Positions 8,596 to 17,362 of a stretch of 64,000 nucleotides of DNA are shown one piece after another. The notes under the pieces were generated by a model. It made no database searches. It worked only from the letters and a program-made list of their open reading frames with translations, and was not told the origin of the DNA. The stretch is from positions 372,001-436,000 of the forward strand of contig WKFI01000005.1 of assembly GCA_014872875.1 (NCBI GenBank), read 5' to 3'. The position numbers and the translations under genes are program-made. Positions within the stretch are counted from its first letter, which is position 1; every line of letters begins with the position of its first letter. This stretch comes from Paracoccaceae bacterium (GTDB lineage Bacteria > Pseudomonadota > Alphaproteobacteria > Rhodobacterales > Rhodobacteraceae).

Positions 8596-9803
8596 ATCGC
8601 TGCCACCGATGTTTCCAACCTGCGCATCGCCGCCTCAAGATCGCCGCGCTTCTCACAAGCATCCACGCATCCCAGAATGGCCTCACGGTTGGTTGGGACC
8701 TTTTGCAACACAACTTCAAACTGCGCCTCGGCTGCTTCAGTCTTTCCGTTTGCCAAGGTCATGCGCGCAAATGCAAGTCGTGCAACCACATCCTCAGGAT
8801 TGCGTCGCAACAAGTCCTGCAATATTTCATCTGCTTCCGTCGACCTGCCAACCATTTCAAGCAGTTCAGCGTACCGCCTCTCTATGTTCGGGTCGTTCGG
8901 TAGAAAGCCTAATGCTGTCGTCATGATCTCCAGCGCCAGATCGGTGTCGTCCTGCAACAGCGCCACTCGCGAGCGGATCACCCAAGCCCGCACGATTTTT
9001 GGGTCTCGCCGAAGAATTTGATGACATGCCTCAAACGCCTCCTCCAAGGCACCCGTTTTGAACAGCGCATTTGCATAGGCGCCAAGAATGGAGAGTGGAG
9101 GACTTTCCATATCGAGGAATAGTTTCAATCGGGACAGCGCCTCGTCGCCCCTTTTCGCCGAGACCAAAAGATCGGCGAGCTTGGCATGGAGTTCCAAGTC
9201 TGATGGAAAGTCCTCCAGCGAAGCGGTCGCATTTTCGAGGGCTTTTTTTGTGTCCCCCAGTTTCAACGCGGCTTTTATTTGCCCCAAATGCGCGGCACGA
9301 TTCATGGGCTGTTTGGACAAAGCCCTTTCAAACAGTGCAAGAGCCTTTTCGGGCATATTAAAGTGCAGATGGAAGCCACCTAGCGTTGCCAGAGTTTCAG
9401 GATCATCTGGTTTTCCGAGCAAGATCTTCTTCCGAGCTGCGCATGCACTTTCGTAGTCTCCAAGTCGCAAAGCAACATTCAAAAGTTTGGTGAGCAAACG
9501 CTTGTCGTTTGGCCAGCGGTTGGCTGCGTCTTCCGCGCTCCGCAATGCGGTCTTGTATTGACCTGCGTGAATTGCCGCATTGATTCTGCCGACAAGCGCA
9601 CGCCGATTGTTCGGATCGACGGCAAGCACCTCATCATACAACCTCTCTGCCGCGTCACCTTCGCCAATCGATTGAAGCGCCTCGGCAAATTCAGTCCGCA
9701 GTTTAAGCGCCTCAACATCCGATGGTGTAGCCGCAAGGAGACGGTTGGCTGCTTTAAGCACCTTCCTCGCCACATCGCTGTATGACGGATTTTCATCTGT
9801 CAT
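8592..9803 (-). CDS. Tetratricopeptide-repeat protein
   Basis: Starting from the ATG preceded by AAGGGGCG (MTDENPSY), the protein has 403 residues; an upstream in-frame ATG at 9830 is less well supported. It is almost entirely TPR-type helical pairs, seen in units such as GEGDAAERLYDEVLAVDPNN, FNMPEKALALFERALSKQP and RSTEADEILQDLLRRNPED. There is no signal peptide or membrane segment, so it is predicted cytoplasmic. It overlaps the TPR/glycosyltransferase gene downstream by 4 bases and probably serves as a scaffold or partner for it. The TPRs are too generic to name a function. Confidence 0.8.
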   Translation of the reverse strand: MTDENPSYSDVARKVLKAANRLLAATPSDVEALKLRTEFAEALQSIGEGDAAERLYDEVLAVDPNNRRALVGRINAAIHAGQYKTALRSAEDAANRWPNDKRLLTKLLNVALRLGDYESACAARKKILLGKPDDPETLATLGGFHLHFNMPEKALALFERALSKQPMNRAAHLGQIKAALKLGDTKKALENATASLEDFPSDLELHAKLADLLVSAKRGDEALSRLKLFLDMESPPLSILGAYANALFKTGALEEAFEACHQILRRDPKIVRAWVIRSRVALLQDDTDLALEIMTTALGFLPNDPNIERRYAELLEMVGRSTEADEILQDLLRRNPEDVVARLAFARMTLANGKTEAAEAQFEVVLQKVPTNREAILGCVDACEKRGDLEAAMRRLETSVAAI

Positions 9804-9894
9804 GTAGACGCCCCTTTGCGTATGCGACATAGCGCGAGAAAGACGCGTTACGTCGGTTCACGTGTACGCAGCATATCGTTTTGTCGTCAGCGTC

Positions 9895-10869
9895 TCACGC
9901 CACTTGAACCGCAGAAAGTCTCTTTCGGATAGCTGGCGGTACAAGCCGGGCGGAGGAAACGCGATTGAGGTCCATCTCCTGAACCGTGCGATCTTGACCG
10001 TACAGGGCGAGATATTCCCAGTAGTTATCAAAGATCCGTCGTTGAATGTAGTCCACATAGGTTTCGGCCGCAGCACCGTTCGCCAAGATGACATCGTGGT
10101 TTTCGGTTTCCACGTGGTAGACAACGTATTTGTTGCCAAAGGCACCGCGCGGGACCGAAGTGATCGTCGTTCCATTCACGAGAGCGCCGGCATTGATCAA
10201 CAAGCCGTCAATCAGAAGGGCATGATCCGACGTCACAATCAGATCCGTATGCGGAATACCGCCACCCAGCACGCCCGCCTTTATGCGCACCAGCATCAAG
10301 TGTTCCGCAGGCGGGAAGGCAGTCAGAACGGTTTTGCGCCCGATCCATTTTACGGCAACGGTCTTTCCCTGCTGCGTCAAAACAAGATCACCGATCCCAA
10401 GCGCTTCGACAGCCGTCTCCCCGGTAGGGGTTGCGATCAGGGTACCTGCCGCGAAACACGGAGTGAAACTCCCCCCATCGAACTCATCGTCGGTGGCATC
10501 GACGACGTTGGGAAGCGCGGCATTGGTTGTTGCGGCATCCTTGGGACTGAAGAAAAAACCAACATTCAGATCGTTCTCATCAGCCAAGATCACAGAGGTG
10601 AACCCGTTCGGCCCCGTCGTTGTATAGGTGCCCACGTAGACCAGTGTTACAGTGTCACCCGCAAGATAGCTTGGGAAGTCGTCGGCAATATCGGCGGTAA
10701 TGTTGAAGGTAAACTCGTCGCCGCTCTCGAACGTGTTCGAGTCTGGCGGGATGACATCCATATCATCCAATGTGCCACTCGTCTCGGTGAAGTTGCCGCT
10801 GTTTCTGAATTGAAAGCTGTTGCCGCTTCGTACGTATTCGATGACGGACGCAAAGTCGAAAGTTGCCAA
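9895..10869 (-). CDS. Hint (Hedgehog/intein)-domain protein
   Basis: The protein has 324 residues. An N-terminal beta-rich acidic region (about 1-130) leads to a Hint_2-type domain starting with PCFAAGTLIATPTGE. Cys138 sits where the self-splicing nucleophile is expected. Later blocks are VEALGIGDLVLT, VKWIGRKTV, a TSDHALLIDG block carrying the conserved His, and a C-terminal VYHVETENHDVILANG strand. Such single-Hint proteins are frequent in Rhodobacteraceae and their role is not established; autoproteolysis or exoprotein maturation is assumed. The gene stands alone, followed by the TPR pair on the same strand. Confidence 0.85.
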   Translation of the reverse strand: MATFDFASVIEYVRSGNSFQFRNSGNFTETSGTLDDMDVIPPDSNTFESGDEFTFNITADIADDFPSYLAGDTVTLVYVGTYTTTGPNGFTSVILADENDLNVGFFFSPKDAATTNAALPNVVDATDDEFDGGSFTPCFAAGTLIATPTGETAVEALGIGDLVLTQQGKTVAVKWIGRKTVLTAFPPAEHLMLVRIKAGVLGGGIPHTDLIVTSDHALLIDGLLINAGALVNGTTITSVPRGAFGNKYVVYHVETENHDVILANGAAAETYVDYIQRRIFDNYWEYLALYGQDRTVQEMDLNRVSSARLVPPAIRKRLSAVQVA

Positions 10870-12092
10870 AGTCGTTCTCCCCAGAACCAGTTACCCAAAA
10901 TCGTAAGTCAGCACTCCGCGCCCGTTTGAGACTGCGATACCGCTCAAGTCACGGTTTCGTCCAACACCAAAGCGCAGCTGTCCCCGACACAGAAATAAGA
11001 CAAAGGGTAATACATCGACGGCAAATGGCAACCGGTCGCCTTCCGCGTTCGATTTGAAAGGGTCGGCATACGTGTCTTGCCCCTGTGTGAAAGAATATTG
11101 GACAAACGGGATGCGACGGCTGTCAAGGTTTAACGCAACAGGCGGCGCGTCCCGCCGACATGATGCATTTTGAAGCCTCTGCGGGCTCAAAAAATCGGCG
11201 CCTTGCGGAACTCTCGGCTTACATGCTCGAACGTTTGAATAATTCGCTTCTTTGCCGACCGGCCGGTCGCGTAAGCGCTAAAGAACCGGCCGTTCCAGGT
11301 TATGTTCGGATCGAGCATTCCAGCCATTGCTGCATATTCTAGTCTAAATTGGTGTCGGCTCTGGGCTCGAAGTGGTCATTTGCTGCTCAAACCGTGAATG
11401 TCCGGTATGGGCCGTCAGACTCAGAACGGCTTGAGCCCTTCAAAACCGAGCTCAAACTGTTCGGTCTAAGTGGAAGCATGCCGGTGTTTTGATAACTTGC
11501 TCGCCCTCAACAAAGATATTGGTTCTTTTTCAAGAACGCTGGCTTCTAAACAACTAGCTGTATCCCTTTATCCTGTTCAATGCTGCGCAAAGATCGCGGT
11601 GCAATACCTTGATGGCACGACCATCTTTGGCCCAGCCATGATGCTCCATAACCTCTTGCAAACTCCGATCCCCACAACACACCGGCCGCACCATGTGCCG
11701 GGTTGTGATCGCCACCCGCGTCACCGCCGGATCTGCGGTCGACTCGGACGCTCGCACCTTGCCAACACCCTTTGCCAACCCATCACCGATCCGGCGGTCC
11801 AGACCGGCCCACAAGAACCGGACGGACAACCCCGAAACAGAAGAAATGCGCTGATCGCCAGTCCCAGACCGAAATGGGCCAGACTGACAGTCAGGAACCA
11901 GACCAACAGCCCTGTCACCGCCTCGGATCCCGCGCAGGACAGGTCACTGTGAAACAACAAACCAAGTTCAGTTCCGAACCCGCTCATTTCTGCCTAATCC
12001 GGTGCAGAATATCGTTGCGGGTTTGATCCCGCGTCAGAATTTACATGGTGCGGAACACACCGATGATCGCGCAGACAGTATAGACATCCTCA
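10870..12092. other. Decayed, mostly non-coding stretch (probable remnant of an integrated element)
   Basis: No complete gene is recognisable. Short frames on both strands overlap one another (for example 10891-11190 and 11554-11829 on minus, 11470-11952 on plus) and none has a convincing start plus domain. A GACCGGCCGGTC-type palindrome occurs near 11255. Because an integrase remnant and a tRNA gene follow directly, I read this as eroded mobile-element DNA. Confidence 0.5.
11554..11829 (-). pseudogene. Possible small-protein remnant, unrecognised
   Basis: This frame of 91 residues ends in a plausible amphipathic block (LQEVMEHHGWAKDGR followed by LCAALNRIKGY) that looks protein-like. Upstream, coding-like character moves into another frame, which suggests a frameshift. 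I cannot name a family. It is recorded because it lies inside the putative relict element. Confidence 0.25.
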
Positions 12093-12473
12093 ATGACCGG
12101 ACTGCTACCTGATTCAACAGGCCGGGCTGCGCCCGATCATGGGGAGGCGGTGTTGAAGGTCATGATCGCATGCCCAGCCCTACGCGCCAAGCTGAACTTC
12201 GTCTGCGCTGCCGCAGAAACCGGACACTATCCGGATGCCGAAGCCATGAACCTGCCATTGTTTGCCAAAGAACGCACAGCGGCAAAGTTTTTGGATAAGT
12301 CTACAAAGGAATTCCGGGACTTGGTGACTGCAGGCTATAGAAACACCTGGCTACCCTACCCAGTGACGGAGATCACATTCTCCGAGGTCCGCGCACCGAC
12401 CACCTGTCAAAGCGCCGAGCTCAACACCTCGTTATGGAAGTACGTAAGAAGATTGGGGCCGACAAATATGTGA
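12093..12473 (+). pseudogene. Probable remnant of an excisionase-like/helix-turn-helix gene of the relict element
   Basis: The middle of the 126-residue frame (LPLFAKERTAAKFLDKSTKEFRDLV) resembles the start of small helix-turn-helix excisionase-like proteins that precede integrases in alphaproteobacterial islands. The sequence on both sides does not fit and the frame runs 40 bases into the integrase fragment in another phase. I interpret it as scrambled and non-functional. Confidence 0.35.
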
Positions 12474-12658
12474 TCCAAGGCTGGCGGTACAACGCCGCTA
12501 AGAAACTGGCGGAAGCCGGGGAAACTGATGCACAGATCCAGGCGGTGACCGGACACGTTACAGTTGAAATGTCTCAGAAATACGGCAGCCAGGCGGGACG
12601 AAAACGGCTCTCAAAAGCAGCTCAGAAACCGCGTGAAAAAGACAAAAGTGCCAAATGA
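12434..12658 (+). pseudogene. Tyrosine recombinase (integrase) C-terminal remnant
   Basis: About 74 residues correspond to the last third of a phage-type tyrosine integrase: a WRYNAAKKLAEAG block (Arg of the HxxR motif present, His position replaced), DAQIQAVTGH with the conserved GH, and the catalytic-type Tyr in SQKYGSQAGRKR. The N-terminal two-thirds are missing and the upstream sequence is in another frame, so the enzyme cannot be active. It ends about 80 bases from the CCA end of the tRNA-Leu gene, the classical site for such elements. Confidence 0.7.
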
Positions 12659-12739
12659 ACTGCCAAATGTGCCAGAAGAGGAGAAAATCTCGAGATAAAA
12701 AAACCGTTAAGAAACCAGAAAAATCCAGGAAAATCAATG

Positions 12740-12824
12740 TGGTGCGGGTGAAGGGACTTGAACCCCCACGCCTCGCGGCGCCAGAACCTAAATCTGGTGC
12801 GTCTACCAATTCCGCCACACCCGC
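12740..12824 (-). tRNA. tRNA-Leu, anticodon UAG
   Basis: On the minus strand the acceptor arms GCGGGTG and CACCCGC pair, followed by discriminator A and an encoded CCA. The anticodon stem CCAGA/TCTGG encloses TTTAGGT, giving anticodon TAG. A variable arm, the D-loop GGTAGACGC and the T-loop GTTCAAGTC are present, as expected for a class II leucine tRNA. The 3' end faces the integrase remnant. Confidence 0.95.
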
Positions 12825-12962
12825 ACGTTCGCACCGCAGGGGCGCGTGACGCGCTAGATAGCAAAGCTTTTCACCGGATGCGAGAGGAGAAATGCAAGAT
12901 TTACACATTGCCCGCCTCACTTAACTTCTTCGGCAGAAAAAAGACGCGACATTAACCGATTA

Positions 12963-12990
12963 TTGACATAATCTGGCAAAAAAATACTGA
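12963..12990 (+). promoter_or_regulatory. Possible sigma-70-type promoter of the Hint-like gene
   Basis: TTGACA at 12963-12968 is followed after 16 bases by TACTGA at 12985-12990, about 22 bases before the ATG. It is in AT-rich intergenic DNA. The -10 match is imperfect, so this is tentative. Confidence 0.35.
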
Positions 12991-13012
12991 GGCAGCCGAG
13001 CGAGTAACCGCC

Positions 13013-13540
13013 ATGAATCCGCAGAATTCTGCGTTCCAGCAGGGGCATGAAGTGTCCTTGCCGCAATACGCGCATCATCAGGTATCACCTATCGAGGCCC
13101 CAGGCGGGCTTCCCGAGGACACTCTTGTCCTGACCCAAAAAGGGGAAGTTCGCGTGCAGGAGTTGCAGCCGGGCGACAAGGTCATCACCAGAAACACCGG
13201 CTTTGTTCCGCTACGGGCGATTTCGAGCCACTCCGAAAAAACTCGGATGGTCCGTGTCACAGCCGGATCCCTTGGGCATACACGGCCCGAAGAAGACATG
13301 GATCTGCCCGCAGATCAGACCGTTCTGGTTCGTGATTGGCGGGCCAAGGCCATCTACGGCCAGAATCAGGCGGCTGTTGCGGTAGGATGTCTGGTCGATG
13401 ATGAATTCGTTCTGGATCTGGGAGAGCGTTCCCAGACCCTTTTCACCTTGGAATTCGACAGACCCTGCGTCGTTTATGCCGGTGGCCTCGAAGTCGCGAT
13501 CACCCCATCAAGTCCAAGGTCCAGGCAGAAGGCAGCCTGA
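13013..13540 (+). CDS. Small Hint-like domain protein lacking the nucleophile cysteine
   Basis: The protein is 175 residues. The Hint_2 layout is visible: GLPEDTLVLTQKGEVRVQEL at the position of the splice junction, PGDKVITRNTGFVPLRAI, then ADQTVLVRDWRAK and a terminal YAGGLEVA strand. The Cys found at the first position in the other two Hint proteins of this window is missing (Leu-Pro-Glu precedes the DTLVLT block), and the usual His is replaced in DQTVLV. It is therefore probably unable to self-process. It lies next to the relict element and tRNA and converges on nnr. Confidence 0.7.
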   Translation: MNPQNSAFQQGHEVSLPQYAHHQVSPIEAPGGLPEDTLVLTQKGEVRVQELQPGDKVITRNTGFVPLRAISSHSEKTRMVRVTAGSLGHTRPEEDMDLPADQTVLVRDWRAKAIYGQNQAAVAVGCLVDDEFVLDLGERSQTLFTLEFDRPCVVYAGGLEVAITPSSPRSRQKAA

Positions 13541-13592
13541 TCGCCTCCCCTCTTCGTATTGATTTCACTGCAAATCGAAGTTGCACCCGAAG

Positions 13593-15191
13593 TCAGGCGC
13601 CCAATTTGCGAAATACCGTTGGCAGCATTTCCGGCAAGTCTTCGGCAATCAGGCCCGGGCCAAACTCAAGCGCGGCCTGGGCATGGAGCCATGTTGCCAT
13701 TTCCGCGGCCTCGGTTGGCGTATTTCCCCGCGCCAGCAGCCCCGTAATCAAACCGGCAAGAACATCGCCGGACCCGGCTGTCGCCAACCAGGGGGCAGCC
13801 CGATCATGGCGGGCTGAATGCAAGGCGCACTGCCCATCCGGGGCCGCAATGATCGTAGAGGCGCCTTTGAACAAAACGGTACATCCTGCGCGTTTTGCTG
13901 CGGCCCGCGTGGCATCGACCTTGGAATAAGCGGGGCCGCCGGTTGGCGTGGCTTCCAGCTTCTGCGCCAGATCGGGGAACAGCCGTGCAAACTCGCCGCC
14001 ATGCGGGGTGATCACGCATTTTTCATGCAGTTGTGCAAACAGCTCGGCAGGATCCATTCGGAAAAGCGTTAGCGCATCAGCGTCCAGCACGACCGGACGT
14101 TGGAGACCCAACACGGTTTCCACCAATTCTCGGGCGTTGTCATCCAGCCCCAATCCCGGACCCACACACAGAGCATTGTAGCGGGTGTCCCACAACAACT
14201 CCCCCAACGCGCCTGCCCCGGAAATCGTGGTTTGCATGATTGCTGTCGTCTGAGCCGCGACTTCGGCGGCCGCATTCGGCGGCACGGCAATCGTGACCAG
14301 CCCGGCACCAATCCGCAGCGCTCCACGTGCAGCCAGACGCGCGGCCCCTGTCCTGCCCGCAGGCCCTGATAGGATCATCGCGTGGCCGTGATTGTACTTC
14401 TGCCCATCCCTGGCCTTTGAAATCGCCTTTGGGTCCGGAGCGTCCACTTTCCAGACATGTCCTGACCGTTGCTGGATACGCTCCGCGCGCGGCAGCCCGA
14501 TATCCTTGACAACAACCTTGGCGGAATGCGTATCGGCCAACTCAAGATTGTGGCCCAGCTTTTCCGAATGAAAGCTTACCGTCAGATCAACTTCCGGAAA
14601 GGCCCCAAGCGCCTTGCCGCTGTCCGAACAGACGCCGGAAGGGATATCCACCGCTACGGTTTTGACGGCAAATTCGTCGCGTAAGACCTCCAGATTCGAA
14701 AGCAGGAAGGCCGGATCGCCTTCCAACTCACGGGTCAGCCCGGTACCAAACAAGGCGTCCACGACCAAGTCGGGGCGGGTCTGCACGGTGCCAAAAGAAC
14801 GCTCATTCAGATCGGACTGCTCGCCAACGGCACCCCAGCGCTCATAATTTGCGCGGGCATCCGGGGGCAGTTTATCGGGGTCTCCGTACAAGGGAGCCCG
14901 AACATCCCAGCCGCGCGCATGGAGCAGACGCGCGACTACGAACCCGTCACCGCCATTGTTACCAGGCCCGCACAAAACCACTGCTCTGGGCGGACCATCA
15001 GCACGCTGCGGAAATTCGTCTGAAATCCGTGTCGTTCCAACCTGTTCTTCCAATTCAGGCCACGTTTCCAGGATCGCCTCCACGACACCGGAACCGGCAC
15101 GCTCCATGAGGTCCAAACCACTCACCGAGCCGGATGAGATTGCATCAGTTTCGATTGCGCGCATTTGGGCTGCGGTCAGAAGTTCAGCCAT
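13593..15191 (-). CDS. nnr: Bifunctional NAD(P)H-hydrate epimerase / ADP-dependent NAD(P)H-hydrate dehydratase
   Basis: The protein has 532 residues, normal for the fused enzyme. The N-terminal YjeF_N epimerase domain (about 1-220) shows MRAIETDAI, CGPGNNGGDGFV and VDIPSGV. The C-terminal ribokinase-like dehydratase domain (about 230-525) shows GPAGRTGAARLAARGAL, GPGLGLDDNA, TPHGGEFARLF and ATAGSGDVLAGLITGL. Together they repair damaged NADHX and NADPHX in the cytoplasm. It is divergent from glnB, a common neighbour pairing in alphaproteobacteria, with about 180 bases between the starts. Confidence 0.95.
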   Translation of the reverse strand: MAELLTAAQMRAIETDAISSGSVSGLDLMERAGSGVVEAILETWPELEEQVGTTRISDEFPQRADGPPRAVVLCGPGNNGGDGFVVARLLHARGWDVRAPLYGDPDKLPPDARANYERWGAVGEQSDLNERSFGTVQTRPDLVVDALFGTGLTRELEGDPAFLLSNLEVLRDEFAVKTVAVDIPSGVCSDSGKALGAFPEVDLTVSFHSEKLGHNLELADTHSAKVVVKDIGLPRAERIQQRSGHVWKVDAPDPKAISKARDGQKYNHGHAMILSGPAGRTGAARLAARGALRIGAGLVTIAVPPNAAAEVAAQTTAIMQTTISGAGALGELLWDTRYNALCVGPGLGLDDNARELVETVLGLQRPVVLDADALTLFRMDPAELFAQLHEKCVITPHGGEFARLFPDLAQKLEATPTGGPAYSKVDATRAAAKRAGCTVLFKGASTIIAAPDGQCALHSARHDRAAPWLATAGSGDVLAGLITGLLARGNTPTEAAEMATWLHAQAALEFGPGLIAEDLPEMLPTVFRKLGA

Positions 15192-15329
15192 GTCGGTCCT
15201 TTCATCGATTCACTTCTGCCTATTTCAAAGGCATTGTGCTCAAAAATTAGGCAGTTGCTCAAATTCCGGTCGCGCGCCCCCGGTGAATTGCCCGTATCAG
15301 ATTGTCGTCACCAATTAGAAGTGATCTGA

Positions 15330-15710
<381 letters not shown>

Positions 15711-15807
15711 CTTCACGCGTGGAATACACTACGCCCGGACCCTGCTCCGGTCCGGGCGACCCGACATCAACATATCTCAGAAATCGCCAATCAAAAGGAC
15801 CAAGGGA

Positions 15808-17214
15808 ATGAGCGCAGACGCAGTTCTCCAGATGATCAAGGACGAGGATGCGGCATATGTCGACATCCGTTTCACCGACGTGCGCGGCAAGCTGCAACAC
15901 GTGACCGTTGACGTGGATCTGGTCGATGAAGACTTCCTGGAAGAAGGCTTCATGTTCGACGGTTCGTCCATCGCCGGTTGGAAGTCGATCGAAAACTCTG
16001 ACATGAAACTGATCCCCGACACCACCTCGGCCTATGTGGATCCGTTCTACGCGGAAAAAACCATCTGCATCCACTGCTCGATCGTCGAGCCCGACACCGG
16101 CGAAGCCTATGAGCGCGATCCGCGCGGCACCGCGGAAAAGGCCGAAGCCTATCTGAAAGCGTCCGGCATCGGCGATGTGGCCTACATGGGCCCCGAAGCC
16201 GAATTCTTCCTGTTCGACGACGTGCGCTACTCGAACTCGATCAACAAAGTGTCCTATGAAGTCGATGCGACCGACGCATCCTGGAACACCGACACCGAAT
16301 ACGAAATGGGCAACATGGGCCACCGCCCGGGCGTCAAGGGCGGCTACTTCCCGGTGAACCCGACCGACGAAGCCCAGGACCTGCGTTCGGAAATGCTGTC
16401 CACCATGAAGCGTCTGGGCATGAAGGTCGACAAGCATCACCACGAAGTTGCGTCGTGCCAGCATGAACTGGGCCTGATCTTTGACAGCCTGACCAAACAG
16501 GCGGACGAGCTGCAGAAATACAAGTACGTGATCCACAACGTGGCACATGCTTACGGCAAATCGGCCACCTTCATGCCCAAGCCGATCTATGGCGACAACG
16601 GCACCGGCATGCACGTCAACATGTCGATCTGGAAAGACGGCAAGCCGCTGTTTGCAGGCGACAAGTATGCTGATCTGTCGGATGAAGCCCTGTATTTCAT
16701 TGGTGGCATCCTGAAGCACGCCAAGACCCTGAACGCCTTCACCAACCCGTCCACCAACAGCTACAAGCGCCTGATCCCGGGCTTTGAAGCGCCGGTTCTG
16801 CGCGCCTATTCGGCCCGCAACCGTTCGGGTTGTGTCCGTATTCCGTGGACTGAATCGCCGAAAGCCAAGCGCGTCGAAGCCCGCTTCCCCGATCCGTCGG
16901 CAAACCCATATCTGTGCTTTGCCGCCCTGCTGATGGCCGGTCTGGACGGTATCAAGAACAAGATCGATCCGGGCGAAGCCATGGACAAGAACCTGTATGA
17001 CCTGCCGGCCGAAGAGCTGGAAGGCATCCCGACTGTCTGTGGTTCGCTGCGCGAAGCCATGGAAGCCCTGATCGCCGATCATGACTTCCTGCTGCAGGGC
17101 GACGTGTTCACCAAAGACCAGATCGAAGGCTACATCGCTCTGAAAATGGAAGAGATCGAACTGTTCGAACACACTCCGCACCCTGTGGAATTCGGCATGT
17201 ACTACAGCTGCTGA
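15808..17214 (+). CDS. glnA: Type I glutamine synthetase
   Basis: The ATG after AAGGG gives 468 residues, exactly the usual GS-I length; the longer open frame from 15559 overlaps glnB and is not used. Family blocks include [28 protein letters not shown], the active-site KHHHEVA block, GSGMH-like NGTGMHVN, and Tyr397 in NLYDLP, the adenylylation site in enterobacterial enzymes. It makes glutamine from glutamate, ammonia and ATP in a dodecamer. Co-transcription with glnB, adenylylation control and a strong terminator downstream are consistent with the standard alphaproteobacterial operon. Confidence 0.97.
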   Translation: MSADAVLQMIKDEDAAYVDIRFTDVRGKLQHVTVDVDLVDEDFLEEGFMFDGSSIAGWKSIENSDMKLIPDTTSAYVDPFYAEKTICIHCSIVEPDTGEAYERDPRGTAEKAEAYLKASGIGDVAYMGPEAEFFLFDDVRYSNSINKVSYEVDATDASWNTDTEYEMGNMGHRPGVKGGYFPVNPTDEAQDLRSEMLSTMKRLGMKVDKHHHEVASCQHELGLIFDSLTKQADELQKYKYVIHNVAHAYGKSATFMPKPIYGDNGTGMHVNMSIWKDGKPLFAGDKYADLSDEALYFIGGILKHAKTLNAFTNPSTNSYKRLIPGFEAPVLRAYSARNRSGCVRIPWTESPKAKRVEARFPDPSANPYLCFAALLMAGLDGIKNKIDPGEAMDKNLYDLPAEELEGIPTVCGSLREAMEALIADHDFLLQGDVFTKDQIEGYIALKMEEIELFEHTPHPVEFGMYYSC

Positions 17215-17240
17215 TCCAGCACCTGTAGCACTCCTCTGCG

Positions 17241-17275
17241 AAGGGCGTCCCAATCCGGGGCGCCCTTTCTTTGTT
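17241..17275 (+). terminator. Rho-independent terminator of glnBA
   Basis: AAGGGCG and CCC at 17241-17251 pair with GGG and CGCCCTT around a short loop, followed by TTCTTTGTTCT. It sits 26 bases after the glnA stop. Confidence 0.85.
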
Positions 17276-17362
17276 CTGTCAAAGCCGAAAGAAATGGCCT
17301 CGGGGAAAAAGCTGTGATTACGTGCTGTCCTGCAAGCATATGAACAACAAGGATATCCGCCG

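Noticed and set aside
10891-11190. 99-codon minus-strand frame upstream of the Hint gene
   Set aside because: No recognisable domain, no convincing ribosome binding site and overlapping frames on both strands. Left as part of the decayed region.
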